From assembly GCA_022925895.1 (NCBI GenBank), contig JAKSYS010000400.1, positions 1 to 56,494 on the forward strand: DNA of 56,494 bases. The letters run 5' to 3'. The translations under genes were made by a program, and so were the position numbers. Of the stretch, positions 13,301 to 25,166 are shown piece after piece. The first letter of the stretch is position 1; each line of letters opens with the position of its first letter. This DNA comes from Fragilaria crotonensis. Taxonomy: Eukaryota > Bacillariophyta > Fragilariophyceae > Fragilariales > Fragilariaceae. The notes under the pieces are model-generated. The model saw only the letters and a list, made by a program, of their open reading frames with translations, did not search any database and was not told the DNA's origin.

Positions 13301-16300
13301 CCTCATTTCGTTGTCAATTCTTTACTAGAATATGCATTGCTAGTTTTTTTCTAGTTTAAGCATGATGATGAGCTGCTAATCTTCTGATTATTGTTTACAG
13401 ATGTTGTTCAATGGCAGGATATCTCCTCTCCAAATCTGCAACTACATCATTAACTTGGGTGACAGGGTAACCACCAGAGACAAATCACCGCCGTGCCAAC
13501 CTGTATACTAGGTTTTTGAATTGTAAAAACTGATATTCCAAGAAACGATACTCAAAAATGTGAGAAAACTGTCAATATTTCAAATGAAAGGTGGATTTTG
13601 ATACAGACAATGGAAACATTGATGACTTTGGGAACTTCCAAAGCTCAATATGCCATGTTGCTTCCTGTAGCCAGGAAGAGTGGTGTCATCCTCTAACAAA
13701 TAGGAAGGGAAACCACGTTGATTGATTACTTAATCTTTGCTTAACGTGATGGTTGATTCCTGCAACCCAGCCAAACAATCTCACTTCTTTGAGATGCACT
13801 ATCAAAGTGTTGGATATCGTTCAAATCCAAGCTGCCAGTCCTACAGATGAAGTCTATCATCCTGTAGCACCAGGACACAGACTTATTTGATCTTGAATGG
13901 AAACCGTATTGGGAACACAAGACAATGTTGGCTGGGCAGTGCCTCACTTTTCACAGAACTACACCCTCTGCAGAGCTCACTGGCTCATTAACTTCCAACT
14001 AGTTGCAGGTTGTCCACAGTGATGCAATTTTGTGGTTGTGGTGTGCCTCCTGTACAGCATTTACTGCAGTTCAAGAAGACAAGTTACCATCACCTGCTCT
14101 CAGCACCTCTCAAGCTCTGGCTAGTATGAACAAGGTCTTGATTCCTGAGCTCAGAAGCAGAAGCTACTGATTCCACTTCTCATCAATGAATTGAGTATGC
14201 CATGATAGCTTGCGCTGTTAGCACTCTGGTTGTGCGGCATCACCATACCAAACCACCAATACGTAAATGGTTGGCAACCGTGATATTCTCCTGACATTGC
14301 TTTGAAGTCAACTAGAATCACCAGTAACTATACATCCACGTTTTACATTACATTCATTCATTTCCAGGAAGAATTGGTCATGCCGCCATTGTCAACATGT
14401 AATTTAAAAGCTAGTCCACTGCAGCATCGGATCTGCTCTATGGAATAGATGCTTCCCCATCAATGATGGCATGATGGGGACAATCGAAAAATTAGTTCCT
14501 TGCAACTTTGTTTGCCATTCCAGAGCAAGTTCTACAATCCTCCCCCATTTCAAAGGGGTTCCGCGTCTTGCTTCATAGACTAGTATGTATCATCCACTTG
14601 AGGCTGGTTACAGTTTTCATACTCAAACGCATTTGGGGTCCTTGTTTGGTTTGTGATGCTGTCGAAAACGGTCTCCTTCACCCAACAAGCCATCACAGAT
14701 CCGTGCCTAGAACACAAACATTACTGCCATTTGATGCAAACACACCTTACCGCAGACTTGTGCAGGCTTCTCAAACACAATCTTGCTCGTTTCGATAACA
14801 ATGCAAGTACGTGCTACCATTGCATTATTGTCCCCTTTGCCATGCTTGCAGCCAGATGGTGTGGCATGCCAGACGCTGCAGTACAATTCCAGTCCAAAGC
14901 CTTACAAAAGCAACAACATGCATTTCACCTGAGTCCAACATTTGGTACATAGTCTGAGAGTTACCAAGGTTCTCCAACAAGCAGTTATTGGGCAGCGGTG
15001 CCTCTGCTGTCACAAGTGGTGCTTCTGATGAACACCCTACTAGACTCCGTAGTAGTCCCCGAGCGCATGTCGTTTTCTTCTTTCTAGCACTCTCAGCCAA
15101 TCGATGGATACCGAGGTTGACGACACGTACATCGGGTTTAGTGATGAGGATACCCTTTCCAGCACAGATATAATTAATTGTCGCCAAACTATTTTCCTAA
15201 ATCGGAAACATCTTCCATCCCTGCCGTGTGACTTATTAAATCTCAGAAAATGCATGGGGCATGTTATGTAGTATTGGACTTGGAAGGAAGGTCAACCCGT
15301 TCTTCAACCACCCTTAGTATCGGATCCAACCATCCAACTTGCCAGCTCCTCGTCGGAACCCCGTCACATCATTCAAAAGGACCCTTCTCAATCAGAGTTC
15401 TTGAATGCTAGGAGTGCATCTGAACCTCTTGGTGATAGGCAGATTGCTCCATTCTCCAACTCCGCTCTCCAACGCTCACAGTTGCTGATGTCCACCTATT
15501 TCATCGCACAGTTAACAGACCAGCAGCGATGTGTTTCTCTCTCCTCGCAGTGACAGCATACGCAGAAGACCTTGCTCTTGTGCAATCTAAAGTACAAGCA
15601 GCCCTCATAGTTGAGGGCTTCTTGGGGGTCATGATCAAGCTCCACTCCGCCGTTCGTCACGGTCTGCGAACGAAGGTGAGAATTGCTCAAATCGACTTGT
15701 TTGCGACTTAGCGTACTCTCGGTCTGAAGTTGGCAAACTTATTGTGCCTTGCAGATCGAGTCTTGCCCTGGGTGTCCTTCACTCAAGCAGCCACAACACA
15801 AGGTTGACTAACAGACAATTTCTTTGTCAACAAAGCATGACAATATTGCTCACAGAACCAAAAGAACCTCATACCCTCCACAGTGCATGATGTGTCCTTC
15901 ATGCAATTTTGTCGTTTATTATGCTGCACTCTTCGCCAACACCTTGATATCAATCTTGTCCGCATTTATCTCCAGGGCCCGGCTCATACTTGGCTTGATC
16001 TATCAATGGGAACAGACGGCTATACCAGCATATGTCCGACAATGGCACAAGGTCAGCATTCGTCTGACTTCGTTGCTCGTGACAATTGGCCGCGACAAGC
16101 CGAACTAACACCGGCGCAAACAGCAGCCATCTCTTCTGGTATGCATATTTGGCATCCAGTTTCCTGCGTTATCAATATTATTGGTACTGTCCTCTGGGAT
16201 TGTCATTCTCACCTCCTTCTCAGCTCCTTGATCCTCTTCGAACTCCACATCCTTTCCAGTCCTATGAGAGTCTTTGTGATTACCTGATCATTCTGGCATA

Positions 16301-18835
16301 TTATCCGCGTATTTTAGCACACCATCACCAAGTAGGAACAGAGTCATCGCTACTCTGAAGTAAGAGCTCGCAGTGGACGGCTACAAACTCCACTGTCAAT
16401 AATGCCCTGATGATGTAGTCCACCTGTATTATTTGTTTTTTCCCACCATTGTCAACAACTCTCTGCTGCTTCTCATTTGATGATTTGATCTCAACCTTCC
16501 AGGAGTACAGAGCGTCAAGGGTGTCTTTGATGCCTTGAGTCAAACCAATTGGGCCTAGCTTGTGCACCACTTTTATTATCTCCTGAGGAAACTGCATTTA
16601 TGCATGTGTACGTTTGTTGCTTTCCAGCATAGGCCTGCCAATTGATTATATTCATGCTGGTTGTTGTCTTGTTGCACTCCCATCAGTGACAAAGTTTGCC
16701 ATTATTATACTTTCCACGTAGAACATATATACCACAGTGGCTGGTGCATGTTGCCATCAGAGCTTGTGAGTGTGGTTGCCTCAATGATTCCCTCTGGTGG
16801 ATGCCACTAGCTAGTTGTGGGACCAGAGACAACATCATTTGCGAGCAATCCGCCCAAAAAGACCTCAACAGGGACATGGCTCCGACTTCAGAAGCATCAG
16901 CAATATGATCAACACCCCACACTTGTTATCACCCATACTTTTGTTGGCGTCACTTATCTCCGGAATATTTCATCTCAGTTGTTGTTTATGTTGCGCTTTT
17001 GATGAGAAATAGTCTACTTGCCCTTGCTATCAATGCCGAAGTGTTTTGATGAGAAATAGTCTACTTGCCCTTGCTATCAATGCCGAAGTGAATCTTCGAA
17101 CCATCCATTGCTAGATTTTCAAGCAAGTTGGCAACACATGCTCATCAGCTCAACACTCTTAAGATTGATCCAGTGTCAGGACGTCCAGCTTGGAGGCAGC
17201 TTTGGAGGCACTAAAGATTTTCAGGAAAGGAAACCTGCCAAACTGCTCCGGTAAAACGTCCAACAATATTGTCAACTCAAGTCTGGAAGAGTAGGCATAC
17301 CTTTGCTTGGTAATAACTCTTTGCCAGACATCTTGCACCTCACTCCTTCCTGGGTCATTTCTCTTGGCTTGTTTTAATATTCATTGAGTGTATTAACAGC
17401 AGAGCCATACGGTTTTCCTCTTGCAGCATCAAGTGCTGACCATTTCATCATGCAAGCAAGACTCCCATTTGGAGGAACAGTGAAGCAACACACCTCAGTG
17501 CAAAGAAGGAAACCCCGGCAGGATCTAGTACAGTACCTACAATTTCAATCATATCCAACAAGAATATCAGCCACTCTGGTTATTGGATTGATAATCAACA
17601 AGAGAGTAGCTACTTCACACGATTTGTCACACATAGTTTTAAACCCAAGTTGCAATTTATACCCATCACAGTTGCTTGGCATTCACAATGCTGATTGTGA
17701 GATATCTCTAGTACTCATGATACCTTTGGTAGCAATCGGATGACTGTTCCGACATGGATGGGATGCGCCAAGGATGGACCAAGATAGGAGGCATTTTCTC
17801 TGGCCACCGTCAAGTGGCCAAATTTTTGACTGAACAGGTTGAGGCAGCAGTTCTGGTTTTGATCAACAAGAAAGTTGATACGGCATCCACGGAAGACGTT
17901 GCGATTGCTCCATTTGTGCGTGGCACAACGCGGTCTTAATGTCAACAGCACTGATCTTTGAATTGTCCAGTTTGCAAATTTGATGCAAATCAAAGATGGT
18001 CCTGCAACCTGCAACCCTTGATTTACTTGCAGAGTCATGACTGTCTTGAGCCAGACTGCATTAATGCATCTCATCCTGAACCTAGTGGTGCTAGCAACAA
18101 CAGCAAGGAGCTTGACAGTATCCTTGTGGATGATGGCTGTGGAATCCACAGCCAACTGGGGGAACCTGTTGTCATTCAGAAAATTCACTGTTTTTCAATG
18201 TACATGAGATTCCGTTGAAATTCCGTCGAAAAAGGTTATACTGTACTCGGAGTAGTACGTATTTCACCGCCGTAAACAGGAGCGCAGACAAACCGACAGC
18301 CAGGCGGACAGAAACTGCGTACGCACCAAAACTGTAACAGAACATGATAGTATGGCTTGTTTCACCATGAGGCAATATATGGTAGGAGCACGTAGACTCA
18401 GTATTCTAAAATTTTAGTTGAACTGAGAAACTGCCTCCAATCCTCGGGCAGTCTCCTCAAAATAGAACAAGAATTCGGTATGATCCATAAATCTATATCT
18501 TCGACAATCTGTTTCATTCGCATCTATTTGCACTACGAGGCCGAAACGATGAAGAAGCAACGAGAATAATTGAAGGTGAGCTGCACGTTGAACAGATTCG
18601 TCTTTATCGGTCTTGCATTTCCGAAAGTACCGATAGCGTCTCAGACGTTATACTCCTGCTGCTGGCGTTTCATTCTTTGCTGCCATCAGAACAACGTCCT
18701 CTATTGCAGGCGAGACAAAGCTTTGCACAAAGCCAGCATCAAAGTCAACTACAGCTCGGTGGGTTTTGAATTCCTTCCTGACGCGTTCAATCCGAGGCAA
18801 GGTGAGTGCTGTAGGAATACTGTCCTCGCAACTGT
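10368..18835. other. Gene desert, probably decayed repeats
   Basis: About 8.5 kb of relatively AT-rich sequence has no ORF above about 160 codons on either strand. None of the short ORFs reads like a conserved protein or carries a motif I recognise. Stops are spread evenly and there are no convincing exon-intron runs. The content is consistent with old, heavily mutated transposable elements, but I could not assign a family. The only sharp structure is a 47-bp tandem duplication at 16997-17090. Confidence 0.5.
16997..17090. repeat. 47-bp perfect tandem duplication
   Basis: The 47-bp unit beginning ttttgatgagaaatagtc occurs twice head-to-tail (16997-17043 and 17044-17090) with no mismatch. In an otherwise degraded region, a perfect duplication is either very recent or an assembly artefact. 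Confidence 0.9.
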
Positions 18836-21751
18836 TCAGGTTTTGTTGATGAAGGACAAAGTATGCACATATGTATGATCGTGCCCGTCGAAAGCTTTCG
18901 CACTGTCACTGTTTTGAGGACATCTCTGCTTGTACATTCTTTCACTAACGCCTTGAAAGATGTCTTTCCCTTTTAGAATCCAGTGGCATTTTGCGGTAGA
19001 CACTCTTCGACACCCCCAACTGTATTCAATTCCCTCGCCGGCCATTTCGGCGTGGAACTTGGAGTGATGAGGACCGAAACTCCAAGTGCATGTCCCACAT
19101 GCTGCAACGCTGTCATCTCTTCAGCAAAGTCAAGACACGATGCCATCAGATATTTTAAGCTCCAATTTTCGGCATCCTCCATATCTTCACCATCATTCTT
19201 GTCCTTCGCAATATCCATTGTATACTTGTCAATATTGCCTTCATCTATCCATCCTCGCTCCCAAAGGACTTGCATGAGACCTTTCGGCTGGCCTAACCAA
19301 CCTTTTTTCTCCCTTGTCCTTTCCACTTTTGGATCCAAATTGTTATCCCTTGCAATCTGTTGTAATTCGGTCAGGCGATATTGGCGGCGATTGCTCAAGA
19401 TATTGAGTGGAGCGAGCTCCGATTTGAGTTCAGCGATGGTTTTGTTTCGCATTCGCGGAATGCCTGCCGGAGATGGGAGTATGCGGTCATCACGGTTAAG
19501 TTCCCGTTCTTGTGGTGACATCCAGAATGGACCATCATCCTCCGAGGTAAACACAAAAGATTGTGTGTCGCCAACGTTTAAGGTTCGTGCAGCATGCATC
19601 CCGAGGTACCCATCGTGTTCCTTTATTTTTGACTCACGCATTATTGGTTGTGCTCCTCCATAGCTTCTATTCATACTGTAAGCATCTAGACCGCCCGTCA
19701 ATTTCTTTGAATGTCCCTGCGAATGATCAAACAGAAAACGAAGTCAAATTGGGGGTATATAACTTTGATGCAGTCGACGCAGTCCTCAAACTGCATGCTC
19801 ATGTGATTGTAAGTCCAATACCCTTCGTTGTTTGCTCCCAATTCGAAACTCACAACAAATGGCGATTCTTCCAGGTCTTTCTTGGACACTTGGCCATGAA
19901 CTGCAATCGCTGCATCAAGGTCAACATAGTTATGACCACGACGAGTCTCATTTATTTCTTCCATCTGAATCCGACTGATCGGAACTCCGAATCCGGTTTC
20001 ACGCGATTGAATTGCGGAGAGCATGAGGCTCATTCCGTCCGTCTTTGGCAAAAGTGGACGTTGACCTAGTGGCCCAACCCATTGGCGTGATTTGAGCAGA
20101 AACTGGTTGAACACGCTTTCATCTTGGCCGAAGATCATCAGTGGTTTCAGACCTAGCGGCTTGCGAACGCTGAGGTTCCTCCAAACATACCAAAGCCCAT
20201 TTCCTCCGCAACCGAATGAAGAAAATCAAAATCGTCCACGTGGAATTCAATCATTTCTTTGCCCGAAGGCTGCTCTTGGTAAGAATATCCTTGACCTCCG
20301 ACGTCGTCTGAAATTCTTTCTCTGACTTCCACTTTTCCACAGTTTCTCTTCTCACTTGAATCCATCGATGGGTTCGAGGTTCAAGCTTCGATAGGTATTT
20401 CGTGCAGAACTCGTTCCGGTGGAATACGACATTGGGTCTCTATGCCCATCAACAAAGAAGGATTTCTTGCGACTGTCGTAATGAAAGCCGAGACGTCGAA
20501 GCCATCGCCAGGTTGTCGTCAATGAGATAGGAGAATCTAGATACGTCTGAAGGAGGCAGCAGTCTTTAATTGTAGTACTAGATTCACCGTTCTCGTTTGT
20601 TGCATTCTCCTCCGTGTCATCGTCATTCACCTGCGAACAATAGTTAGGAATTATCTTAGTGATCAGCTCGTTACGTGCCGATTCCACTGTTAGGTCAGCA
20701 AGGCTTCCAATACAGTAGTCAATCCATGGTAATGTGATTTCTTCACGGAAGTACTCTAGAAGATCAGGGAGTGGTTTCTTTTGTTTATGTATCTTCGGGT
20801 CTGGTAACGGAAAGTGCTCGCGATTCGCTCGCAGTAGGATATTCCAGCCTGCAACTGTAAGCTTGCTGGTTGCGGCTTCAATGCCCATCCTATTGCTATC
20901 ATAGACAGCCTGGGAGCAGCAATCTTCTACCCACCGAGCAGAGTTCATCTCCTCCAAGGCCATGATATATGCTAAGCAAAGAATGGAGCATCGCTGTCGT
21001 ATTATGAAGATATCATACGGAGAACAGAGATTGTCTACATCATGCTTATCAATGAGGTCTCTCCACCCGTCAGGACTTCTATTGACTTGCTGCAGCCTTT
21101 CTATACGTTGCTGAAGAACATCAACAACGCTTCGGTTGTCGGTTGAGCTCCCAAGGAAGAGCTTTTTTGCCTCCGGACTGTCCCAGTAGCTCTCTACCGA
21201 GATAATTGCCGAATCAGATCCAGAAGCAAGTTGAGAAGCCTTTGCTTTCTTCTGACTACCAGGAGATTGTGCCGCAACAGCTGCACCTGCTTCAGCTTTC
21301 CTCTTTGCTCTCGATTGATATGAATTTCCGTCGTCAGATCCACAATTTCCGATGAACCACGTGCCACACTATAGCGATCATTTATTCCTGCGTCTTGCAA
21401 CAGAGACAAGAAACATTTCTTTCCATCTGGCGGACGTTCGACCAATCCTCCGGGATCTGTTACGTAGTATCCCCAGATCTTTCGTTTTGGATTGCCGAAG
21501 ATATCAAGGCCTTTGGCTGACCTCCGGAATCGGCCAGTATCATTCAATTCTGTGAAGTCATCAAGTGTTGCGCCTTCGCATGATGAAATTGCTTTGTTCA
21601 ACATGCCTCTATCGAATCCAAGGGCCTTGAGAGTTGGAAACTGGGCATTGATTGCACGGAAATAGAGTTCGTCTGACAGCCATTTGTCTCGGTATCGTTG
21701 TTGCTTGGTGATTTCAAGCCAACACTGATAATACGTTGCGAGCGTCTTCAT
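18836..21751 (-). mobile_element. DDE-type transposase-like gene, frameshifted
   Basis: Starting at the ATG at 21751-21749, consecutive minus-strand segments form one long protein broken by single-base indels. In order they carry: an N-terminal region; a helix-turn-helix-like 'TTTWRWLRRLGFHY' next to 'KKSFFVDGHRDP' (about 20450); 'MIFGQDESVF' (about 20135), a candidate first catalytic Asp; 'SPFVVSFELGANNEGYW'; an FDHSxGH-type motif split by a shift near 19727, a candidate second Asp; 'LQVLWERGWID'; and 'AGEGIEYSWG' (about 19030), a candidate catalytic Glu. This motif order matches DDE endonuclease families, Tc1/IS630-like in style, that I recall as multicopy in diatoms and fungi. Frame breaks are visible near 20430, 20390, 20300, 20185 and 19727. 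No terminal inverted repeats or target-site duplication were found, so element boundaries are unknown. A domesticated copy cannot be excluded. Confidence 0.6.
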
Positions 21752-22201
21752 TATGTCTCAACTGCCGACCCTCGCAAGTTAAACTCTGCCTTGAAGTATA
21801 TTATTGATCCAGTCGCAACAAAAGGCTCGGCAGTTACGAAGTGTAAGTTGGTGAAGTTGTCGTTACAATATCATGGTCCGAACAACTTTTTTTGGTGTGG
21901 TTTCGATCGTCTTGTTTCGATGTGCGAGGCTGCCATCCCCTGGCATAAAACGAAGACGTCACGGATTTTGTACTGATCCTACACGAGTTGCACTATATTT
22001 TGCTACGAAGCGAAACAAGCCATAGTGTTTTATTTTCCTGGGGTGTGATTGACGTTTCAGATCAACCCCGCTTGCCTATGAGTGCAACGCAACTCTGCAT
22101 TTGAGTATTGAGCACGGTAGTGAGACGGAGACGATCCGCCCAATAGTTTCCTTAACTCTCGCAGCTGGCACAGGTACTTAAGGCCTACATCCCCTGGTAT
22201 C
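21752..22201. other. Intergenic, nothing recognised
   Basis: 450 bp lie between the transposase-like gene and the GC-rich island. I see no coding signal, RNA gene or clear terminal repeat here. Confidence 0.4.
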
Positions 22202-23326
22202 ATGGCACAGCAGCCACCAAACAATGCGCAAGGACCAGCTCCCACCAACTATTGGGAGCTGTGCTCAAGATTAGACTATCAGGCCGGTGAGCCAATACAT
22301 GGTCGTTTGGTAGCCAGGTATCGATTCACGGAGGTACCCGGCGCAGGCCTCAGCAATCGGCACCCCATTTCCTTTCTATGTCTTGCCCGCAAGGTGGACG
22401 TAAGCGTGGAGTTTCGTATTTTGTATCATATGATGCAATTTTTTGAATTGCCTGGAGATGGGGGGATGGACGTTGCAGATCTCAGCATGGGCCTACTGGT
22501 GGGCAACATCCGTGCCGCCCAAATGCCAGTCGTGGAGGTTGATAAGACCCACTTCTCCTTGATCGGTGCGGGCGTGCAAGTACGTACAGCAGCCGTCATG
22601 CCCGATCACCTCCGAGCCGTCGGAGCGGAGAGGTACCTCGGTCCGTACTATGCAGCAGACACACCGAACACGGAGCTGATCCGCCCTCGGTACACCCAAG
22701 TGCTCCCGCCAGCACGTTATGCCGCCACGTTGGTCCACCGTGTTGGTGTGACTCGCTCCTGCAACCGCATATCACGAGCTGAACGGCATGCTCGAAGCCA
22801 ACGGGGCACTGGAGGCGTGCGCGGACATCGTGGCCTGGCTCCGGGTGGCCTGCACGGCGTGAGGCGGAGCCGGGGAACTCGCGGCCAAGACAGCCGTGCC
22901 ACAGACGTACCACCTGTTACTGCCGCCCGAGCCGGTTCTTGGCAACTGCGAGACATAGTCGCGCCCAACAAGAGGCAACCACCGCAGCACTGGAGCACCA
23001 GAGGACTTGTCCGCGTCCACATCGCGCGTCTGGAAGCGTTTCTGCACCGACAAGGGCATCAGCCCTGATCTCCATGATCTTCCTGGTCATTGTCCCCTCC
23101 TGCTCCTCTTTGCGCACCAGTATTGTACCGGGCCCATTGCAACCGGCGATCGGCCCGTCTGTTCTTCACAGTCGAGGACGACGCCATCCGCCACGGGGCG
23201 CACCAGGTGTTCACCCAGCTGGGGGCCGCAGACCATTGCCTAAACGCCTTCAGTGAGTTGGACTTTCGCCTCCACGCCATCCTCCAAAGCCTGGAAACGG
23301 GAAGACCCCCCGCCGACTCGCGTTAA
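22202..23326 (+). CDS. Unknown GC-rich coding-like region, frameshifted
   Basis: The ATG at 22202 opens a frame whose first about 180 residues look like a real globular protein: mixed hydrophobic and charged composition, no low complexity, for example 'PTNYWELCSRLDYQ' and 'EFRILYHMMQFFELPG'. Near 22750 the coding signal moves to another frame ('LNGMLEANGALEACADIVAW', then 'VPQTYHLLLPPEPVLGN'). Near 23120 it moves again ('FFTVEDDAIRHGAHQVFTQL') and ends at a stop at 23326. GC content is visibly higher than in the flanks. I do not recognise the family. Candidates are a gag-like or structural protein of a mobile element, or a horizontally acquired gene; neither is demonstrated. The broken frames suggest either consensus error or a degenerate copy. 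Confidence 0.35.
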
Positions 23327-24542
23327 TTCTCACCTGCTTGCCAATGTGTGCCAGGCCCATCACCTGGCTTTTGGACCACCCCCGGGGTTCCCTACTATCT
23401 GCCGCAAGCAATTGCCTCATGCTCGCATTTTACTTTCACCTCCATCCTGGCAATTATAGTGGCACCCTTCACACCACTGCCAACGATGATCGCTTCCGTT
23501 ACCAGGACGTGGGTGTTTGGATCGGCCATCGCCATTTGGATCCTGCGAGATGTACTGCCACCCTCCACGTCCAAGCTCAGCCTGTCATGGCCGGTGTCGC
23601 CGCCATCATGCTTCGAGGCGGCGACTTCCGCCTCAACATCCCACCCTTCCCTGCCCCGGCCTCCCTCCGGATGCCTGGGGCCCCTCCCTTTCTTGACCCT
23701 CACCTGGCCCCAATGGGTGGAGGAAGTGCACCAACAACACATTCATCAGGCTGGGGCACCCCCTTGAAAGGCCGGCGTGCGCTGTAGCATAGTAAAGACG
23801 CCGCTACCGCCAACGCATTAACGTAGTCGGAGTTCGTGTTGGAAGCGGGAGGTCCCGCTAGTAGTAGCACCTGATAGTGTTAAAAGTTTAAACTACACCA
23901 GACTCCAGAGAACGCAATTTACGGTAGAACTGTACCAGGTCGTATGGGTTGCAGTTTGCAAATGGTGGGGGCGTGACGAGCCACAGACGGCGTCCTCGGG
24001 CTGGAGATCCGGTACTGTATGCATACGAGGTACTAGTAGTAACGTCATTCGAGATTTGAGAACTGAGAACACAAAAGTGCCATTTTCAAGTGTGAAGTAT
24101 GATTGCTCGTTTGTATTTGCGATTTGTACGACGGTACAAGTGTCATGTTTGCGGCGTTTCCAATACTGTGACTGGGATTTCAACAGAGAAGTGCCATTTC
24201 TGACGGAGAAGTTTGATCCTGTTTTTCTACATAGGTGTCATGCAGGTGTCAGTGAGTAGAATATTTTAATATACAATAGGGGGTCTAGTGAATACAATCC
24301 ATTGCTGCGACCTCGTTTTATTCCATGAATGGCACAATCATTACCGGTATACCTGGTACAGAACGTCATGCGGCACCTTATGCTGGTACTGAATTACGCG
24401 ATTCTACTGGTGAGTGAGATTCATGTTCCCCAATCCGAAAATGCATTTAGCTCTTTCTATTTCGGTTGTCCTCTCCTAAACTCCAGAACGCAGTGCTCAC
24501 AACTCGGAGTCATCGAACCTCATTGCACGGAAACAATTCAAA
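23327..24542. other. Intergenic, GC-rich first half
   Basis: Up to about 23790 the sequence remains GC-rich and Pro/Ser/Thr-codon-rich in several frames, possibly a continuation of the unknown island, but no frame is convincing. From 23790 to 24542 there is ordinary intergenic sequence leading to the next gene. No RNA gene was seen. Confidence 0.35.
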
Positions 24543-25166
24543 ATGGCGCCAAACACGAAACAACTCAACCTCGTCGTGAAGCAGTTATCGGCGGCTGATC
24601 TCGGTGTTACTAAGCCTGTCTTCCCTCCGCTTACACAAGAAAGTCCGTCGCACGAAGCTTGCGTTGACGTCTCCAACTACTGGGACTGGAGCCACGAACC
24701 TGACGAATCTGATAACTATTGGGATTGGTCCTCCAATCCAAAAGAAGATATTGTTTCGTCCACTCATATTATCTCGAACCTTGAGAAATTCCAGTGTCAG
24801 AAGTCTGAGGTTGTTTGCTCTGGTGTTGACTCGAACGATTACTGGGACGACAGAACTCCCAAGGACCGTGAGCCTGTTACGGCTCAACACGCAAACGAAG
24901 AAGCTGCCGATGCCTACTGGGAGTGGTCTCCAGTGTACGAGCACGCCGATGCCATCCTGGAGCGTCCTTCTGACAACAAGATCTCGAAAATGATTGCGAT
25001 GATCCTTGACGATGAGAGGGCCAGGCAGATGCTTTCGTCCCAACGCATTGTGGACAATCTAAAAAGAAGTGGTTCCCACACATATTGGCATGAACCTGCC
25101 ACCACATCTCACATTGATTCCTCTCATTATTGGAATCCATACGTGGCACCCGTCCATACCGCCTAA
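24543..25166 (+). CDS. YW-motif repeat protein, uncharacterised
   Basis: An intact 207-codon frame begins at an ATG in good context (aaaATGGCG). The protein carries six spaced Tyr-Trp motifs: NYWDWS, NYWDWS, DYWDD, AYWEWS, TYWHE and HYWNP. They sit in acidic, Ser-rich, low-hydrophobicity linkers. Between motifs four and five is one predicted amphipathic helical stretch, 'ISKMIAMILDDERARQMLSS'. There is no signal peptide, membrane segment or enzymatic motif. I recall similar YW-rich proteins in diatoms but no assigned function. The regular spacing of aromatic pairs next to acidic residues suggests short linear motifs that each bind the same partner (inference). No frame break is present, unlike several neighbours. 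Confidence 0.65.
   Translation: MAPNTKQLNLVVKQLSAADLGVTKPVFPPLTQESPSHEACVDVSNYWDWSHEPDESDNYWDWSSNPKEDIVSSTHIISNLEKFQCQKSEVVCSGVDSNDYWDDRTPKDREPVTAQHANEEAADAYWEWSPVYEHADAILERPSDNKISKMIAMILDDERARQMLSSQRIVDNLKRSGSHTYWHEPATTSHIDSSHYWNPYVAPVHTA

Noticed and set aside
18983-19663. 226-codon plus-strand open frame
   Set aside because: It is the exact antisense of the transposase-like coding sequence, which carries recognisable motifs; the plus-strand translation has none.
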